From NCBI GenBank assembly GCA_027886185.1, contig WOAB01000040.1, positions 2,976,001-3,040,000 of the forward strand: a stretch of DNA of 64,000 nt, read 5' to 3'. The translations under genes were made by a program, and so were the position numbers. Every line of letters begins with the position of its first letter. The first letter of the stretch is position 1. The notes below the pieces were generated by a model that did no database searches, was not told where the DNA came from, and saw only the letters and a list, made by a program, of their open reading frames with translations. This stretch comes from Rheum nobile (taxonomy: Eukaryota; Streptophyta; Magnoliopsida; Caryophyllales; Polygonaceae). Shown piece by piece: positions 21,621-32,492 of the stretch.

Positions 21621-24600
21621 TCAGTTTTCAGCTTCAGGGACTTCAAAACTCACTTCATCAACTCGGTTCGGGTTGAAGCCTTCATGGTAAGGCTTCAATC
21701 TTTGGCCATTCACTTTGAAAATGTTGTTTGTCGTGGGGTTAATCAATCCAATGGCGCCATGGGGGTGTACTTCAGCAATTTCATAAGGACCCGTCCACTT
21801 GGATTTCAGCTTCCCAGTAAAAAGCTTAAGCCGAGATTGAAATAGGAGGACCTTATCCCCTGGCTTGAAATCTCTTCTCAAGATGTGCTTGTCATGCCAC
21901 TGCTTGGTCTTCGCCTTATAGCTAACAGAGTTCTCATAAGACTCAAGGAGCAATTCCTGTAGTTCTTGCAGCTGCAGCTTCCAGAAATCTCCCACTTCAT
22001 CCAGTTGCATGTTGCATTTCTTTATTGCCCACCACGCTTTATGTTCGAGCTCTACAGGGAGGTAGCATGCTTTTCCGAATAATAACCGGAAAGGAGACAT
22101 TCCTATTGGAGTTTTGAAAGCTGTGCGGTATGCCCACAGTGCATCATTAAGTTTAGAACTCCAATCCTTCCGATTAGCTGCAACCGTTTTCTCCAGGATA
22201 GATTTAATCACTCTATTGGAATTTTCGGCCTGCCCATTAGTTTGAGGATGATAGGCCGTGGAGACTCTCTGGGTGACGTGATACTTCTTCAGTAGGGCAG
22301 TCACTGTCTTGTTGCAGAAATGGGTTCCCCGATCACTAATTAAAGCTTTGGGTATCCCAAATCTTGAGAAAATGTTCTCCTTAAGAAAATCTGCCACAAC
22401 TTTAGAATCATCAGTCTTGGTGGCCTTCGCTTCCACCCATTTGGAAACGTAATCCACCACAAGCAATATATAGAGATTCCCATGAGAGTTAGGGAAGGGT
22501 CCCATAAAGTCAATGCCCCAAACATCAAAGACCTCGCAAACAATTAATGATGATTGCGGCAACTCATTCCTCCTGGAGATATTTCCAACCCTTTGGCATC
22601 GGTCACAGGATTTACAGAAGGCGTAAGCATCCCGAAAGATGTGTGGCCAGTAAAATCCTGCATCCAATACTTTCCTAGCGGTCTTATTTGCTCCAAAATG
22701 ACCCCCACATGCTTGAGAATGACAAAAGTTAAGGACAGATTGTACCTCATTGTCTGGAAGACATCGGCGCACTACCTGATCGACACAATGTTTCCATAGG
22801 TAAGGATCATCCCAAACATAGTGACGGGCTTCTCTTTGTACCTTCACCTTTTGAGCTCTAGTGTAATCCGGGGGTAGTTCCTCTCGAACCAAATAGTTCA
22901 CGATATCTGCGTACCATGGTCTGAAAGAGCGGAGTCCAAAGACGGTCTCGGCTATGTGAGGAGGGGGTTCAGATGTACTTATAGAGCAAAGTGTGAGTCC
23001 GGAGATGTTGCCGCGGGGCGGTGCTGTCAACGCGGGCCGCGGTGAGCTTTCCTGGTTCTCTGTTGAACCTGCCGCCGGGTCGCGGTGGATATTGCTGCGG
23101 GGCGGTGGAGCCTTAAGTTCCACACTGGCTACAGATCGCCGGGTCGCGGTGGTGCAGACCGCGGGGCGGTGGGCATTACCCGAATTTCCTTTGATCATAA
23201 AGAGTGTGTCATCTGGAAAAGTTCCGTGAATAGGGCTCTGTGCTCCTGGCTTATCTTCCTCATGTACGAGCCTACTCAGGTGATCAGCTACTAGGTTCTC
23301 TGCTCCCTTTTTATCTCGTATCTCAACATCAAATTCAGTGAGCAGGAGAACCCATCGGATTAATCTTGTCTTTGCTTCCTTCTTCGTCATTAGGTAACGA
23401 AGGGCAGCATGATCTGGGTAGATGATCACCTTCACTCCCAAAAGATATTGCTTGAATTTTTCCAGGGCAAAGACAACTGCCAGCATTTCCTTCTCAGTGG
23501 TGGAGTAGTTCCTCTGAGCTCCATTCAGAGTCATGGAGGCATAATGAATCACATGGGAGGCACGTCCCACTTTCTGGCCTATAACCGCTCCAACCGCATA
23601 GTCGTTGGCGTCACACATGATCTCAAACGGGCGAGACCAGTCAGGTGCCTGAATGATAGGTGCACTTGTCAGGCATTCTCTTAAGCAATCAAACACCTTC
23701 TTGCACTCATCGCTGAACTCATAGGTCACCTCTTTCTTCAATAGCTCGCATAGGGGTGAAGAGATCTTAGAAAAGTCCTTGATAAATCTTCGGTAAAAAC
23801 CTACATGACCTAAAAAGGAACACACTTCACGCACATTAGTAGGATAAGGCAAAGACTGAATCACATCAATCTTCGCCTTATCGACCTCAATACCCCTAGC
23901 AGAGACAATATGACCGAGCACTATACCTTGTTCTACCATAAAATGACACTTTTCAAAATTCAAAACCAAATTGGTTTCAACACATCTTTTAAGTACAAGT
24001 GCCAAATGGTTCAAACATGAATCAAAGCTAGTCCCATGCACTGTGAAGTCATCCATGAATACCTCAATAAATTTATCAACATATTCAGAGAAGATACTAA
24101 CCATACATCGTTGAAATATACCGGGTGCGTTACACAAACCGAATGGCATTCTGCGGTATGCAAAAGTGCCAAAGGGGCATGTAAATGTGGTTTTCTCTTG
24201 GTCCTCTGGTGCTATAGCCACCTGAAAGTATCCTGAATACCCATCTAGAAAACAGTAATAGGGCCGTCCAGCAAGGCGTTCTAGCATTTGATCAATAAAA
24301 GGTAGGGGAAAATGGTCTTTTCGAGTTACCGTATTTAGCTTACGGTAGTCAATGCACACCCTCCATCCTGTAGTGGTCCTTGTAGGAACCAAATCCCCAT
24401 GTTGATTCTTAGGGACAACCTGGGTCGGACTTACCCATTGGCTATCGGAAATAGGGAAGATCATATCAGCTTTGAGGAGTTTCAGCACCTCCTTCTTGAC
24501 CACTTCCATCATTGGAGGATTGAGTCTTCTCTGTGGCTGCCTGGATGGCTTGGCTCCATCTTCAAGTAAAATTCTATGCATACAAGTCGAGGAACTTATC

Positions 24601-25235
24601 CCTTTTATGTCTACAATGGTCCATCCAATTGCAGTCTTATAATCCCTGAGCATGCCTAACAACTTTATTTCTTGGTATTTAGAAAGCTTACTAGACACAA
24701 TGACTGGCAAAGTGTCGTTGGCTCCAAGAAAGGCGTACTTGAGGTGATCTGGAAACGGCTTCAATTCAATCTCGGGGGCATGTACAACAGAGGGAACACG
24801 CTTCTCGCTTGGATTTAGTAAATTGGGGCCAACGCCCAAAGGATCTATAGGAAACTTACCATACGAATCCATCTGAGCTATGATTTCCTGCATGTTAGAT
24901 GGTAAAGAGTATTCCTCATGGGACAAATCCAAATTATTCTCAACAATGGACATCAACTCATCAGGACCAGATATATCAAATACATCCTGTGCAATAGAGT
25001 CAATCACATCAATGGAGCATAAGGAGTGGTCTTTATTTGGGTGTTGCATAGCTTCATATATGTTATATTCCACCTTCTCCCCATCAAATTCCATAGAAAG
25101 TATCCCACTTTGCAAATCAAGTTTAGTCTTAGCAGTTTTAAAAAATGGTCTACCTAACAGAATAGGAGTTGCCTTTGTATCCGTTTCCATATCTAAAACA
25201 AACAAATATGCAGGAAAAATCAATTTATCAACCAT
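21621..25235 (-). CDS. pol: Athila-1 pol: protease end, RT, RNase H, integrase
   Basis: A 1,204-codon open frame. Residues 1-60 are the end of the aspartic protease domain (LLGRPFFKTAKTKLD). The reverse transcriptase spans about 200-440, with YRKLNTVTRKDHFPLPF, the MPFGLCNAP motif and the FMDDF catalytic aspartates near 390. RNase H is about 530-660 (MCDANDYAVG, STTEKEMLAV, DHAALRYL). Integrase starts near 780, with an HHCC finger (HSQACGGHF...CKSCDRC, about 838-872) and the D,D,E core at GIDFMG (about 907), ISDRGTHF and GQAENSNR (about 1002). Residues about 688-745, between RNase H and integrase, are a spacer encoded by GC-hairpin repeats. The ATG is not a true start; it follows a TGA at 25257-25259 in the same frame as gag-protease. 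The enzymes would copy genomic RNA and insert the cDNA. Confidence 0.93.
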   Translation of the reverse strand: MVDKLIFPAYLFVLDMETDTKATPILLGRPFFKTAKTKLDLQSGILSMEFDGEKVEYNIYEAMQHPNKDHSLCSIDVIDSIAQDVFDISGPDELMSIVENNLDLSHEEYSLPSNMQEIIAQMDSYGKFPIDPLGVGPNLLNPSEKRVPSVVHAPEIELKPFPDHLKYAFLGANDTLPVIVSSKLSKYQEIKLLGMLRDYKTAIGWTIVDIKGISSSTCMHRILLEDGAKPSRQPQRRLNPPMMEVVKKEVLKLLKADMIFPISDSQWVSPTQVVPKNQHGDLVPTRTTTGWRVCIDYRKLNTVTRKDHFPLPFIDQMLERLAGRPYYCFLDGYSGYFQVAIAPEDQEKTTFTCPFGTFAYRRMPFGLCNAPGIFQRCMVSIFSEYVDKFIEVFMDDFTVHGTSFDSCLNHLALVLKRCVETNLVLNFEKCHFMVEQGIVLGHIVSARGIEVDKAKIDVIQSLPYPTNVREVCSFLGHVGFYRRFIKDFSKISSPLCELLKKEVTYEFSDECKKVFDCLRECLTSAPIIQAPDWSRPFEIMCDANDYAVGAVIGQKVGRASHVIHYASMTLNGAQRNYSTTEKEMLAVVFALEKFKQYLLGVKVIIYPDHAALRYLMTKKEAKTRLIRWVLLLTEFDVEIRDKKGAENLVADHLSRLVHEEDKPGAQSPIHGTFPDDTLFMIKGNSGNAHRPAVCTTATRRSVASVELKAPPPRSNIHRDPAAGSTENQESSPRPALTAPPRGNISGLTLCSISTSEPPPHIAETVFGLRSFRPWYADIVNYLVREELPPDYTRAQKVKVQREARHYVWDDPYLWKHCVDQVVRRCLPDNEVQSVLNFCHSQACGGHFGANKTARKVLDAGFYWPHIFRDAYAFCKSCDRCQRVGNISRRNELPQSSLIVCEVFDVWGIDFMGPFPNSHGNLYILLVVDYVSKWVEAKATKTDDSKVVADFLKENIFSRFGIPKALISDRGTHFCNKTVTALLKKYHVTQRVSTAYHPQTNGQAENSNRVIKSILEKTVAANRKDWSSKLNDALWAYRTAFKTPIGMSPFRLLFGKACYLPVELEHKAWWAIKKCNMQLDEVGDFWKLQLQELQELLLESYENSVSYKAKTKQWHDKHILRRDFKPGDKVLLFQSRLKLFTGKLKSKWTGPYEIAEVHPHGAIGLINPTTNNIFKVNGQRLKPYHEGFNPNRVDEVSFEVPEAEN
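23008..23172. repeat. GC-hairpin cluster in the RNase H-integrase linker
   Basis: About six copies: GCCGCGGGGCGGTGCTG, CGCGGGCCGCGGTGAG, GCCGCCGGGTCGCGGTGG, GCTGCGGGGCGGTGG, CGCCGGGTCGCGGTGG and ACCGCGGGGCGGTGGG. It stays in frame within pol and encodes APPPRSNIHRDPA-like peptides. Confidence 0.9.
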
Positions 25236-25256
25236 AACAAGAACATCCTCTACTAC

Positions 25257-27140
25257 TCATCTAGGGTAGACACTAGACCTATCAGCTAATTGAATTACAA
25301 TTCTTGTTTCCTGCAGAGGTCCAAGTCCAAGAGATTCATAGAGGGAATAGGGCAAAACATTAATGGAGGCACCAAGATCAAGCATAGCTCTTTCAAATTT
25401 AGTGTCACCAATAATACAAGGAATGCTCCACATACCTGGATCGCCACATTTCTTTAGCATACGCCTCTGGAATACAGCGGATACGCGTTCGCTGACCTTA
25501 ACTTTTTCCTTGCCCTTCAGCTTCTGATTTCTCTTGATGGTGCATAGCTCCTTTAAAAACTTAGCGTACCTAGGTACACTCTTTACAAGCTTGAGGAGGG
25601 GGATGTTAACCTCACACTTACTGAAGGTGTTGAAAAGATCCTTGTCGTCGATTACTCTCATTTCCTTTAGTGCCTCCGGAAAGGGGGCAGGGGGCTTTTC
25701 AGAACCAAGAGGAGGAAAATTTGGACGAACATAGGAGTCCTCTTCTTCATCATGATCAAGATTTGGGCTCGCACCGCGGGGCGGTGGATTCACCGTGGGG
25801 CGGTGCTCTTGGCCGCGGGGCGGTGGTATTGACTCAGGACAACTGGGAGATGTCGTCGGGTCGTGGTGGGTGTCGCCGCGGGGCGGTAGAACTTGCCCAT
25901 CGTCAATTTCTGCCATGTCACCCTTTTCAGCAGTAGGAGCGACTTGCAATTCCTTTCCACTTCGGAGGGTCACCGCATTTACACTTTTTTCTGCGGCCCT
26001 TTTGTCCAACCTAGTGACCACATATGATAAATGAACCACTGTCTCCTTCATGCTCTTGATGTTGGCCGCATTTGTTTGTACATGAGTTGTGACGTGCATT
26101 GTTAAGGCCTTGATCAAATCTTCAGCTGAAGGGGAGCTACTAGCTTGGGGAGCAGCTGGTGGCTCATCAAAGTGAAGTTGTGGTGGTGGTGGTAGCTGTT
26201 GTTGATCAAGTCGAGGTCTAATAGGCCCGTAACCTCCAGCAGCGTATACTTCAACAGTAGTGGCATCCTGAAGTTGGGGACAAGCGTTGGTGTTGTGAAA
26301 TGGGTCAACGCAAATTCCATAAGCATTGTGCTGTTGGGGTGCTTCTTTTGTACTCATCTTCACAATAACCTCTTTCAATGAAGCAATTTCTTGCATTAGA
26401 TGTGAATCATTAGAGTTGACAGCATTATTAACTCCTCTAGTCGTTGGGGCTTCATCAAAATCTCTTGTGCTCTCAACCATATCATGGAGTTTAATCATGG
26501 CTACATCAGGGGTCATATTCAAGATACTACCACCACAAGTAGCATCTATTATTCTTCTTTCATCATCCAGCGGCCCATTGTAAACATAGAGTACTAGAGC
26601 TTTCTTGTCAAAACCATGGAACGGGCAACTAGAGCAAAGTCGTTTGAACCGCTCACAATAGTCATAAAGGGTCTCCTCTTCTCCTTGTTCAATACTGGCA
26701 ATCGCCCTTTTTAAGGCATTCGCCATCTTGGTTGGGAAATATTGTGCGAGGAAGGCCTTATGTAGCTTAGCCCATGAATCTATGCTTCCGCCAGGCAGAT
26801 GATAATACTAGTCCTCAGCATCGTCCTTAAGAGTGAACCCGAAGGCTCTCATTTTAATATGATCTTCAGTGACGTTGGCTGGTTTAATGCTCATAATGAC
26901 GTTGTGGAATTTACCCAAGTGAACAATGGGATCCTCTCCACTTCGTCCATGGTATCTCGGGAGCAACCGTATCACTCATGTTCTGAGCTCAAATGTCACA
27001 CCATCTGCAAGGGGTGGAATGATTACAGCCAATGGCTGCTGTATTAGATCTGGCGCAGTCAACTATTGGAGTGTCTGAGCCATTCGTACCTGTCTCTATA
27101 TCAACTTCAACAAGTAACGAATCAGTAGCAAAAGTGCGGA
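25257..27140 (-). pseudogene. gag: Athila-1 gag and start of protease, with stops
   Basis: The open part 26726-25257 (489 codons) covers the Gag C-terminus (LYDYCERFKRLCSSCPFHGF), a Gln/Pro-rich linker, a spacer made by GC-hairpin repeats (PPPRG units, about 25770-25890) and the protease active site MLDLGASINVLPYSL. The N-terminal Gag part upstream (SGEDPIVHL, NVTEDHIKMRAF) is interrupted by stops near 26810 (TGG to TAG), 26976 (TGA) and 27065 (TAG). By comparison with Athila-2 the start codon near 27142 reads ACG. The frame ends at TGA 25257-25259, beyond which pol continues in phase. Gag and protease cannot be made from this copy. Confidence 0.85.
25770..25890. repeat. GC-hairpin cluster in the gag-protease linker
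   Basis: Three copies of the CACCGCGGGGCGGTG type in 55 bp, then a GTCGTCGGGTCGTGGTGG form and another GCCGCGGGGCGGTAG. Translated as PPPRG repeats in the linker. Confidence 0.9.
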
Positions 27141-27199
27141 CCGTAAGATAGATCCACACCGCAGTAAATCACAAATAATCACAAACAGAGTATTTGACT

Positions 27200-27216
27200 C
27201 CCCGGCAACGGCGCCA
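27200..27216 (-). other. Athila-1 primer-binding site (tRNA-Asp)
   Basis: Minus-strand TGGCGCCGTTGCCGGGG lies 4 bases inside the 5' LTR and is a perfect complement to the 3' end of plant tRNA-Asp with CCA. It is not a tRNA gene. Confidence 0.9.
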
Positions 27217-27220
27217 AATT

Positions 27221-28511
27221 TGACAAGGCCGGAAACCGGTGTCGTTTTCCTGTCAAAGAAATCCTAATTCACCTACTAAAGAGTATAGCAAGCAAGTCAG
27301 GATCGATCCCACAGGGAGTCGGTTATCTGTATGCAATTAACGTGTGACTAACAAGTAGCAGGGGGGTTTTAGAATATTCGCAGAGTAATAGAGATGCAAG
27401 CTTTAAAAGAAGAAGAAATATGATGAGGGGAAGTATTCCACTAGACAAATATCCACACTGCAGATGAAACAGGTTGATCACTGATAACTATTGTTTCAAG
27501 TTCTTTTTACAATCTTATAGTTGTTCCCATCCTGATCTTAAGTACTACCAATTCTCACAGTTGTTGATAGACTTATCACGATATCAATGGAAGAAAACCT
27601 TACCACTAACAAAGCAATAACGATGCACACAAGGATATAGGATACATGCAAATAGAAGAAAACATTACTACTTAACATGCAAATAATTCTCTCTCACAAT
27701 TGCGCACTCGTATTCCACTATATGCAACAATTGTGTTTGCCACTAGGTAAGCACTCGTATTCCGCTATATGCAAACCCTAGCACTATGATAGATATCGAT
27801 AAACCTAGTTAGCAACTCTAGATAAATCAATACAAACCAATAGACACTATGCTCAAGAGAATTAAACCAACTTTATAATATATAGAACAAGGAATAGAAA
27901 TCTCACAACCAATTCATTGCAATGCTTCAATTGTCTAGCGAAACAAAGGTGTTTAGTTCTCCATTCGTTCAAACCCTAGATCTGGAATGAATAAAGAGAG
28001 AGAACGTCCTCTTCTCTAAAACTAGAAAAACTCTTAAATAGGTTCAGAAAAGATAAGCTAAACCTAGCAAATAAAAATAAGGAAATAAAATAATAGAAAG
28101 TAGAATATCCGAAAATGCTAAAATCGGAAACAAAAGAACTGCTGGCCGTGAGGCGTCGACCTCCACCGCGGGGCGGTGAGTTCCACCGCAGGGCGGTGGC
28201 TTCGTTGTGTCGCCTTCTCTGAGATCCACCGTTGGGTCGCGGTGGCTTGTGGCGCGGGGCGGCAAAGACCAGCTTCTTCAGTTCTTCATCTTCTGCTCTC
28301 TTGTACTACCAAGTGATGGTAGCCTTCCTCCATGAATCCTGAGCAGATCTTCTCCTCCATCTTCTTCATCCTTCATTAAGCTGTAAATCCTATGATATCT
28401 TCATTTCTTAACTCTTCTTCTGGATTACAGACTTAGCCTAAATCTACATTGAAACTCCATCTAAATCATGTCAATAATCACTAGTTAAGGTGCCTGAAAT
28501 GGCACCTATCA
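27221..28511 (-). repeat. Athila-1 5' LTR
   Basis: Same length as the partner, about 2% different. Should hold the element's promoter, but no TATA box was assigned with confidence. Confidence 0.95.
28157..28264. repeat. GC-hairpin cluster, Athila-1 5' LTR
   Basis: Second LTR copy of the cluster. Six of the roughly 29 LTR differences fall in this 100-bp stretch, an excess over the rest of the LTR. Confidence 0.85.
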
Positions 28512-28516
28512 CGTAG

Positions 28517-31500
28517 CAAGCTTGGCAGCACTCGGCCCTTCTCAGCAATCCTACTATCAACCCAACCACCCACAACAATACCAACAATCTCGCCCTCCCT
28601 CTCGCCCTTTCCTAGGTCGATGCCAAATTGCCAATGGAGTGGGGAACAAGGCCATGTTGTTGGGTATTGTCCCTTATTTTGCCAAGTCGTCCCTAATATC
28701 CGCCCACCCCAACCATACAGATCTCGTAACCCGACTCTGAACCATCAACTGTTCTCACAAGCTCGGTACAATACTGTACAACCTTCATAATCTTGGTTAG
28801 TTGATAGCAGATCCTCCCATCATGTCACTAATGACCTTCAAAACCTCAACCTTCACCACCCTTACACTAGTCTGGACGAACTTGTTGTTGGTAATAGTAA
28901 AGGTTACAAATCTCTCATATTGGAAAACTTCAATTCTCTACAAAGATCAATACCTTTAATTGTGATAATGTCCTTTGTTTCCTAAATATCTCCAAAGATA
29001 TTATTTATGTATCAAAATTTGCTTCTTAAAAGCAATTGTGTATTGAGTTCTTACCCAATTGTTTCCTTGTGAAAATTGTTTCCTTGTGAAGGATCTTCCC
29101 ACGTGAACAATTCTCCTTAGAGGCCCCTACATAGATGAAATCTACCCTGGCCATTGTCATCTCCACCACACGCCTTCACAATTAACTCACACCTCTTCTG
29201 GCCCCTCGTGGCACCACAAGTTAATTGGGTCATTCATCCTCATCAGTTTAACATTTTTTCGAGAATAATTTTCAATTAGGTAATTTCATTTCAAAATCTG
29301 ATTTTTGTGCTCCTTGTTCCATTAATATAAGTCACAAGTTACCCTTTCAGAAGTCTTCAATTATATCTTATGCTCCTCTAGAGGTTATTTTTCTAATGTG
29401 TGGAACTCTCCTGTTATCTCCTTTGATGGATATCACTATTATATTATCTTTGTTGATCCCTTTACAAAATATATATGGTTATATCCATTACTACACAAAT
29501 CGAATAAAAAATCTATCTTTATCAAATTCAAAGCCTTGGTTGAAAATTATTTCAATGCTAGAATTAAAACTCTTTACTCCGATAATGGTGGAGAATAAAT
29601 TGCCTTAGATACCTTACTTGCATTCAACGTCATTCAACACCTTACAACCCCTCTTCACACACCTCAACACAATGGCTATGCCGAAAAGGCATCATCGTCA
29701 TATTATTGAAACCAACCTTACCCTTATGTCCCATTCTAGGCTCCCCAAAGAATCATGGCTCTTTGCGTTCAAAACATTTGTCTATCTAATAAGCAGGATG
29801 CCTACACCAACTCTTTAAAACACCTCTGTTTCTTAAACTCTTCCAAACTCCACCTAATTATCATAAATTAAAAGGTTTTGGGTGTTTGTGTTTTCCACGG
29901 CTTAAACCATATACCTCCAACAAGATGGACCCTAAATCTGAACCATGTCTGTTTGTTGGCTACTCTCTCACCCAAAGTGCTTACCTTTGCCTGATTCCCC
30001 AATCCCACAAACTACACGTCCCCCATCATCTCACCTTTGTAAAGTATTAGTTTCCATTCCAAAATACAGCCCCACCCAAACCCGCTACTGTTAATGAAGA
30101 CTTTGCATGGGGCTCCATAAAGCTTCCACTCTTACGTGACCCTAATCCTTACCTTAACCAAGATCTTCCACCACCAAACCCACTTAATCCTAACATGTCT
30201 CCGCCTGCCACCCCATCCTTCCCCATACAACTCAATCAACTATCATCCTCTATCGTTGCCTCCTCCACCACACCTACTGAATCATCATCGTCTTCCCCCT
30301 TGCCTAACACAAACCTTGACTCAGTGCCAACCTTATCCACAAAAACAGAACCACAACCACTAACCCTTAATTTTATCATCACTCGCTCCAAAAACAACAT
30401 CCACAAGCCCATCCAAAAACTAAACCTAATTGTAACCCTTTAACCCCACAAAGAACCTTAAAACATAACCTAAGCACTTAAAGATGCAGACTGGTGACAA
30501 ACTTTGGAGGTAGAGTTCGCAGCACTAAACGCTAATGATATGTGGATGTTGGTCGACACAACCCCAAACTAACATAGTAGGATGTTGATGTGTTTTTCGA
30601 GTCAAATACCATCTCGATGGATCTCTCGACAAATACAAAGCTTGATTAGTAGCCGAAAGGTTTCATCAGCGACCGGATGTAACTTCATGGAAACATTCAA
30701 CAATGTGGTCAAACTGGTCATAGTGTGCACAATCCTAGCTATTCCAGTCATTTCTGGCTAGTCACTTAACTAGATATCAAAAATGTCTTCCTTTAAGGCA
30801 CTCTTCATGAAGACGTATACATGGCTCGATCCCCTAGATTTGTTGATAAGCAATTCTGACACATGTCTTCAAAATCAAGAACACCATCTATGGTCTCAAA
30901 CAAACACCACGAGCATGGTACAATGAACTTCGTGCCTTTCTTCTCCACGTCGGTGTTGTTAACTTAGTGGCAGACTTGTCAGTATTCATCCTAAAACAAC
31001 ACAATGTTGTCGTCTACTTGCTTGTCTACATTAATGATATTATAATACTGGAATCCATGATGCAACACTGGAAAAGGCAATCCAGCAACTCTCTAACCGC
31101 CTCTCTCTCAAGGATTTATGAAATATTTCGTACTTCCTTAGAGTAGAAGTCACACATCATCCTCAAGGTATATTTTTAAAACAACGGAAGTATATATCTG
31201 ATTTATTATCCAAGTCTAACATGACAGCTTCCAAGTCAATCTCCACTCTCATGTGCACTACCACAACTCTCTCCAAGACGAGTGGCATACCTCTTTCCTC
31301 GCCAATATATTACTGGATTATAGTAGGAAGCCTACAATATCTGGCCATCTCTCATCCCGACATTGGATTCAAGATCAACAAATTGTCACATTTCATGCAC
31401 TCTCCTACAACCGCGATTCGATTGCCCTCAAATTTCTTGTTCGTTTTGTCAATGACACTCTTGATCGAGGTATTATTATCCACAAACACAGTCCTCGTTC

Positions 31501-31977
31501 GCTTCATGGCTATTCTGATATTAGGTCGGGGACAAGGATGACTTTATCTCTACATCTGGTTATCTCCTCTAACTTGGTCGTACAATTTCATGGAGTTCCC
31601 GCAAACAAAAGACAATTGCTCGATCATCCACTAAAGAGGAGTATCGAGCTTGCAGACTGTTACGGTAAGCTATTGTGGATCACAAATATGTTGTCTGAGC
31701 TTGATGTACATCTACCATCTCAATCAGTTTTGTACTGTGATAATTCGGGTGCTAAAAGTGTTAGTGTCAATCCGGTATTCTACTCAAGAATGAACCACAT
31801 TGCATTGACATTTCATTTTGTGCCTAAACAAGTACAATAATGTTTCCTTCGAGTTGCCTACGTTTCCACTAAAGACCAACTTGTTGATGTCCTGATTAAG
31901 CCATTGTTGCGTCAACGTTTTCAAACATTGGTAGCCAAGCTCAAACTCTTCACTCCGGTTTCCGACTTGAGGAGACT
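28517..31977 (+). pseudogene. Copia gag end and pol, heavily decayed
   Basis: After the Athila-1 insertion the copia element resumes with a Gln/Pro-rich gag tail and zinc-knuckle remnant (about 28522-28720). Around 29310-29390 is a pre-integrase CxxC region (CAPCSI...HKLPFQ). Integrase follows at 29398-29815 (YYIIFVDPFTKYIWLYPL, LYSDNGGE, TPQHNGYAE); the first catalytic aspartate of the usual SDVW motif reads N here. Reverse transcriptase remnants (LNANDMWMLVD) start near 30519, and an RNase H region (ILLDYSRKPTISGHLS...LYCDNSGAKSV) lies at 31253-31840. Multiple frameshifts and stops; no domain is intact. Confidence 0.85.
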
Positions 31978-32118
31978 TGTTAAGGATGGTGCTTAGCGTA
32001 AATTATCTTTGTAATTCAGTGATTCATTAGACTTTATCTTTATTTACAACTCTATCTCTAAGAAGATAATTATATCTAGTAGTTCCTATATATACCTTGA
32101 CTTTCCTCTTTAATATTA
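31978..32118 (+). repeat. Copia 3' LTR, cut by the Helitron
   Basis: Matches the 5' LTR through CTCTATCTCTAAGAAGATAATTATAT and CTTTCCTC; the match ends at the Helitron 3' terminus at 32119. A short remainder may continue after 36044. Confidence 0.75.
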
Positions 32119-32131
32119 CTAGTGTAGTACC

Positions 32132-32144
32132 CGTGCCTTGCACG
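32132..32144 (-). other. Helitron 3' terminal hairpin
   Basis: CGTGC / GCACG stem with a 3-base loop, ten-odd bases before the CTAG terminus. This is the usual Helitron termination structure. Confidence 0.8.
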
Positions 32145-32492
32145 AGATTTGTTTATTTTTTCTTATAATTACAAAAATATTATATTTAAATTATACATTT
32201 AATTGATATAGAATTATGTAGGTAGTGACGGTTATAGAAGTAGATGAATGCTAATATAAAAAAGAACTAATTGAATACAAAATATCAAAGAGATTGACAA
32301 AATGTTATCGAAAGGAGATACGAAACTCTCTATAACTTTATTAATAGTAAAAATTGGTTAAGTAATTTTAAAATAGGGATAGCCACATCTCTAACATCAA
32401 TTCTACTAAAATGATAAAGCATAATCAAAATGTTCATCTTATACATGAAAATGAAACCCTAAACATAAAATCTCGTAAGATGTTCAAAATTG

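Larger units (their letters stand above)
17495..28511 (-). mobile_element. Athila-1: full-length Athila-like Ty3/gypsy retrotransposon
   Basis: Two 1,291-bp LTRs in the same orientation (17495-18785 and 27221-28511) bound the element, with CGTAG duplicated at 17490-17494 and 28512-28516. Read on the minus strand the order is 5' LTR, tRNA-Asp primer site, gag, protease, reverse transcriptase, RNase H, integrase, an Athila-type extra ORF in the env position, 3' LTR. The extra ORF and the tRNA-Asp site point to the Athila lineage. I counted about 29 differences between the LTRs (roughly 2%), mostly transitions, so the insertion is young (order of a million years under usual plant rates). Several stops in gag-pol still make it defective. 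It sits inside a copia gag. Confidence 0.93.
16528..32118 (+). mobile_element. Decayed Ty1/copia retrotransposon, host of nested insertions
   Basis: Short LTRs start TGTTAAG at 16528 and 31978. A primer-binding site lies just inside the left LTR and a purine-rich CTTGAGGAGAC stretch just before the right one. Gag and pol remnants run on the plus strand in the order gag, integrase, reverse transcriptase, RNase H, the copia order. An 11-kb Athila-like element splits gag at 17495-28511, and a Helitron (32119-36043) cuts the 3' LTR. Without the insertions the element is about 4.6 kb. Small size and a short LTR fit the Ale/Retrofit lineage, but this is inference. Confidence 0.85.

Noticed and set aside
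27200..27216. Sequence matching the end of tRNA-Asp (also 45155-45171 and 54966-54982)
   Set aside because: Only the 3' 17 bases match, directly inside an LTR and in complement; these are primer-binding sites, not tRNA genes.
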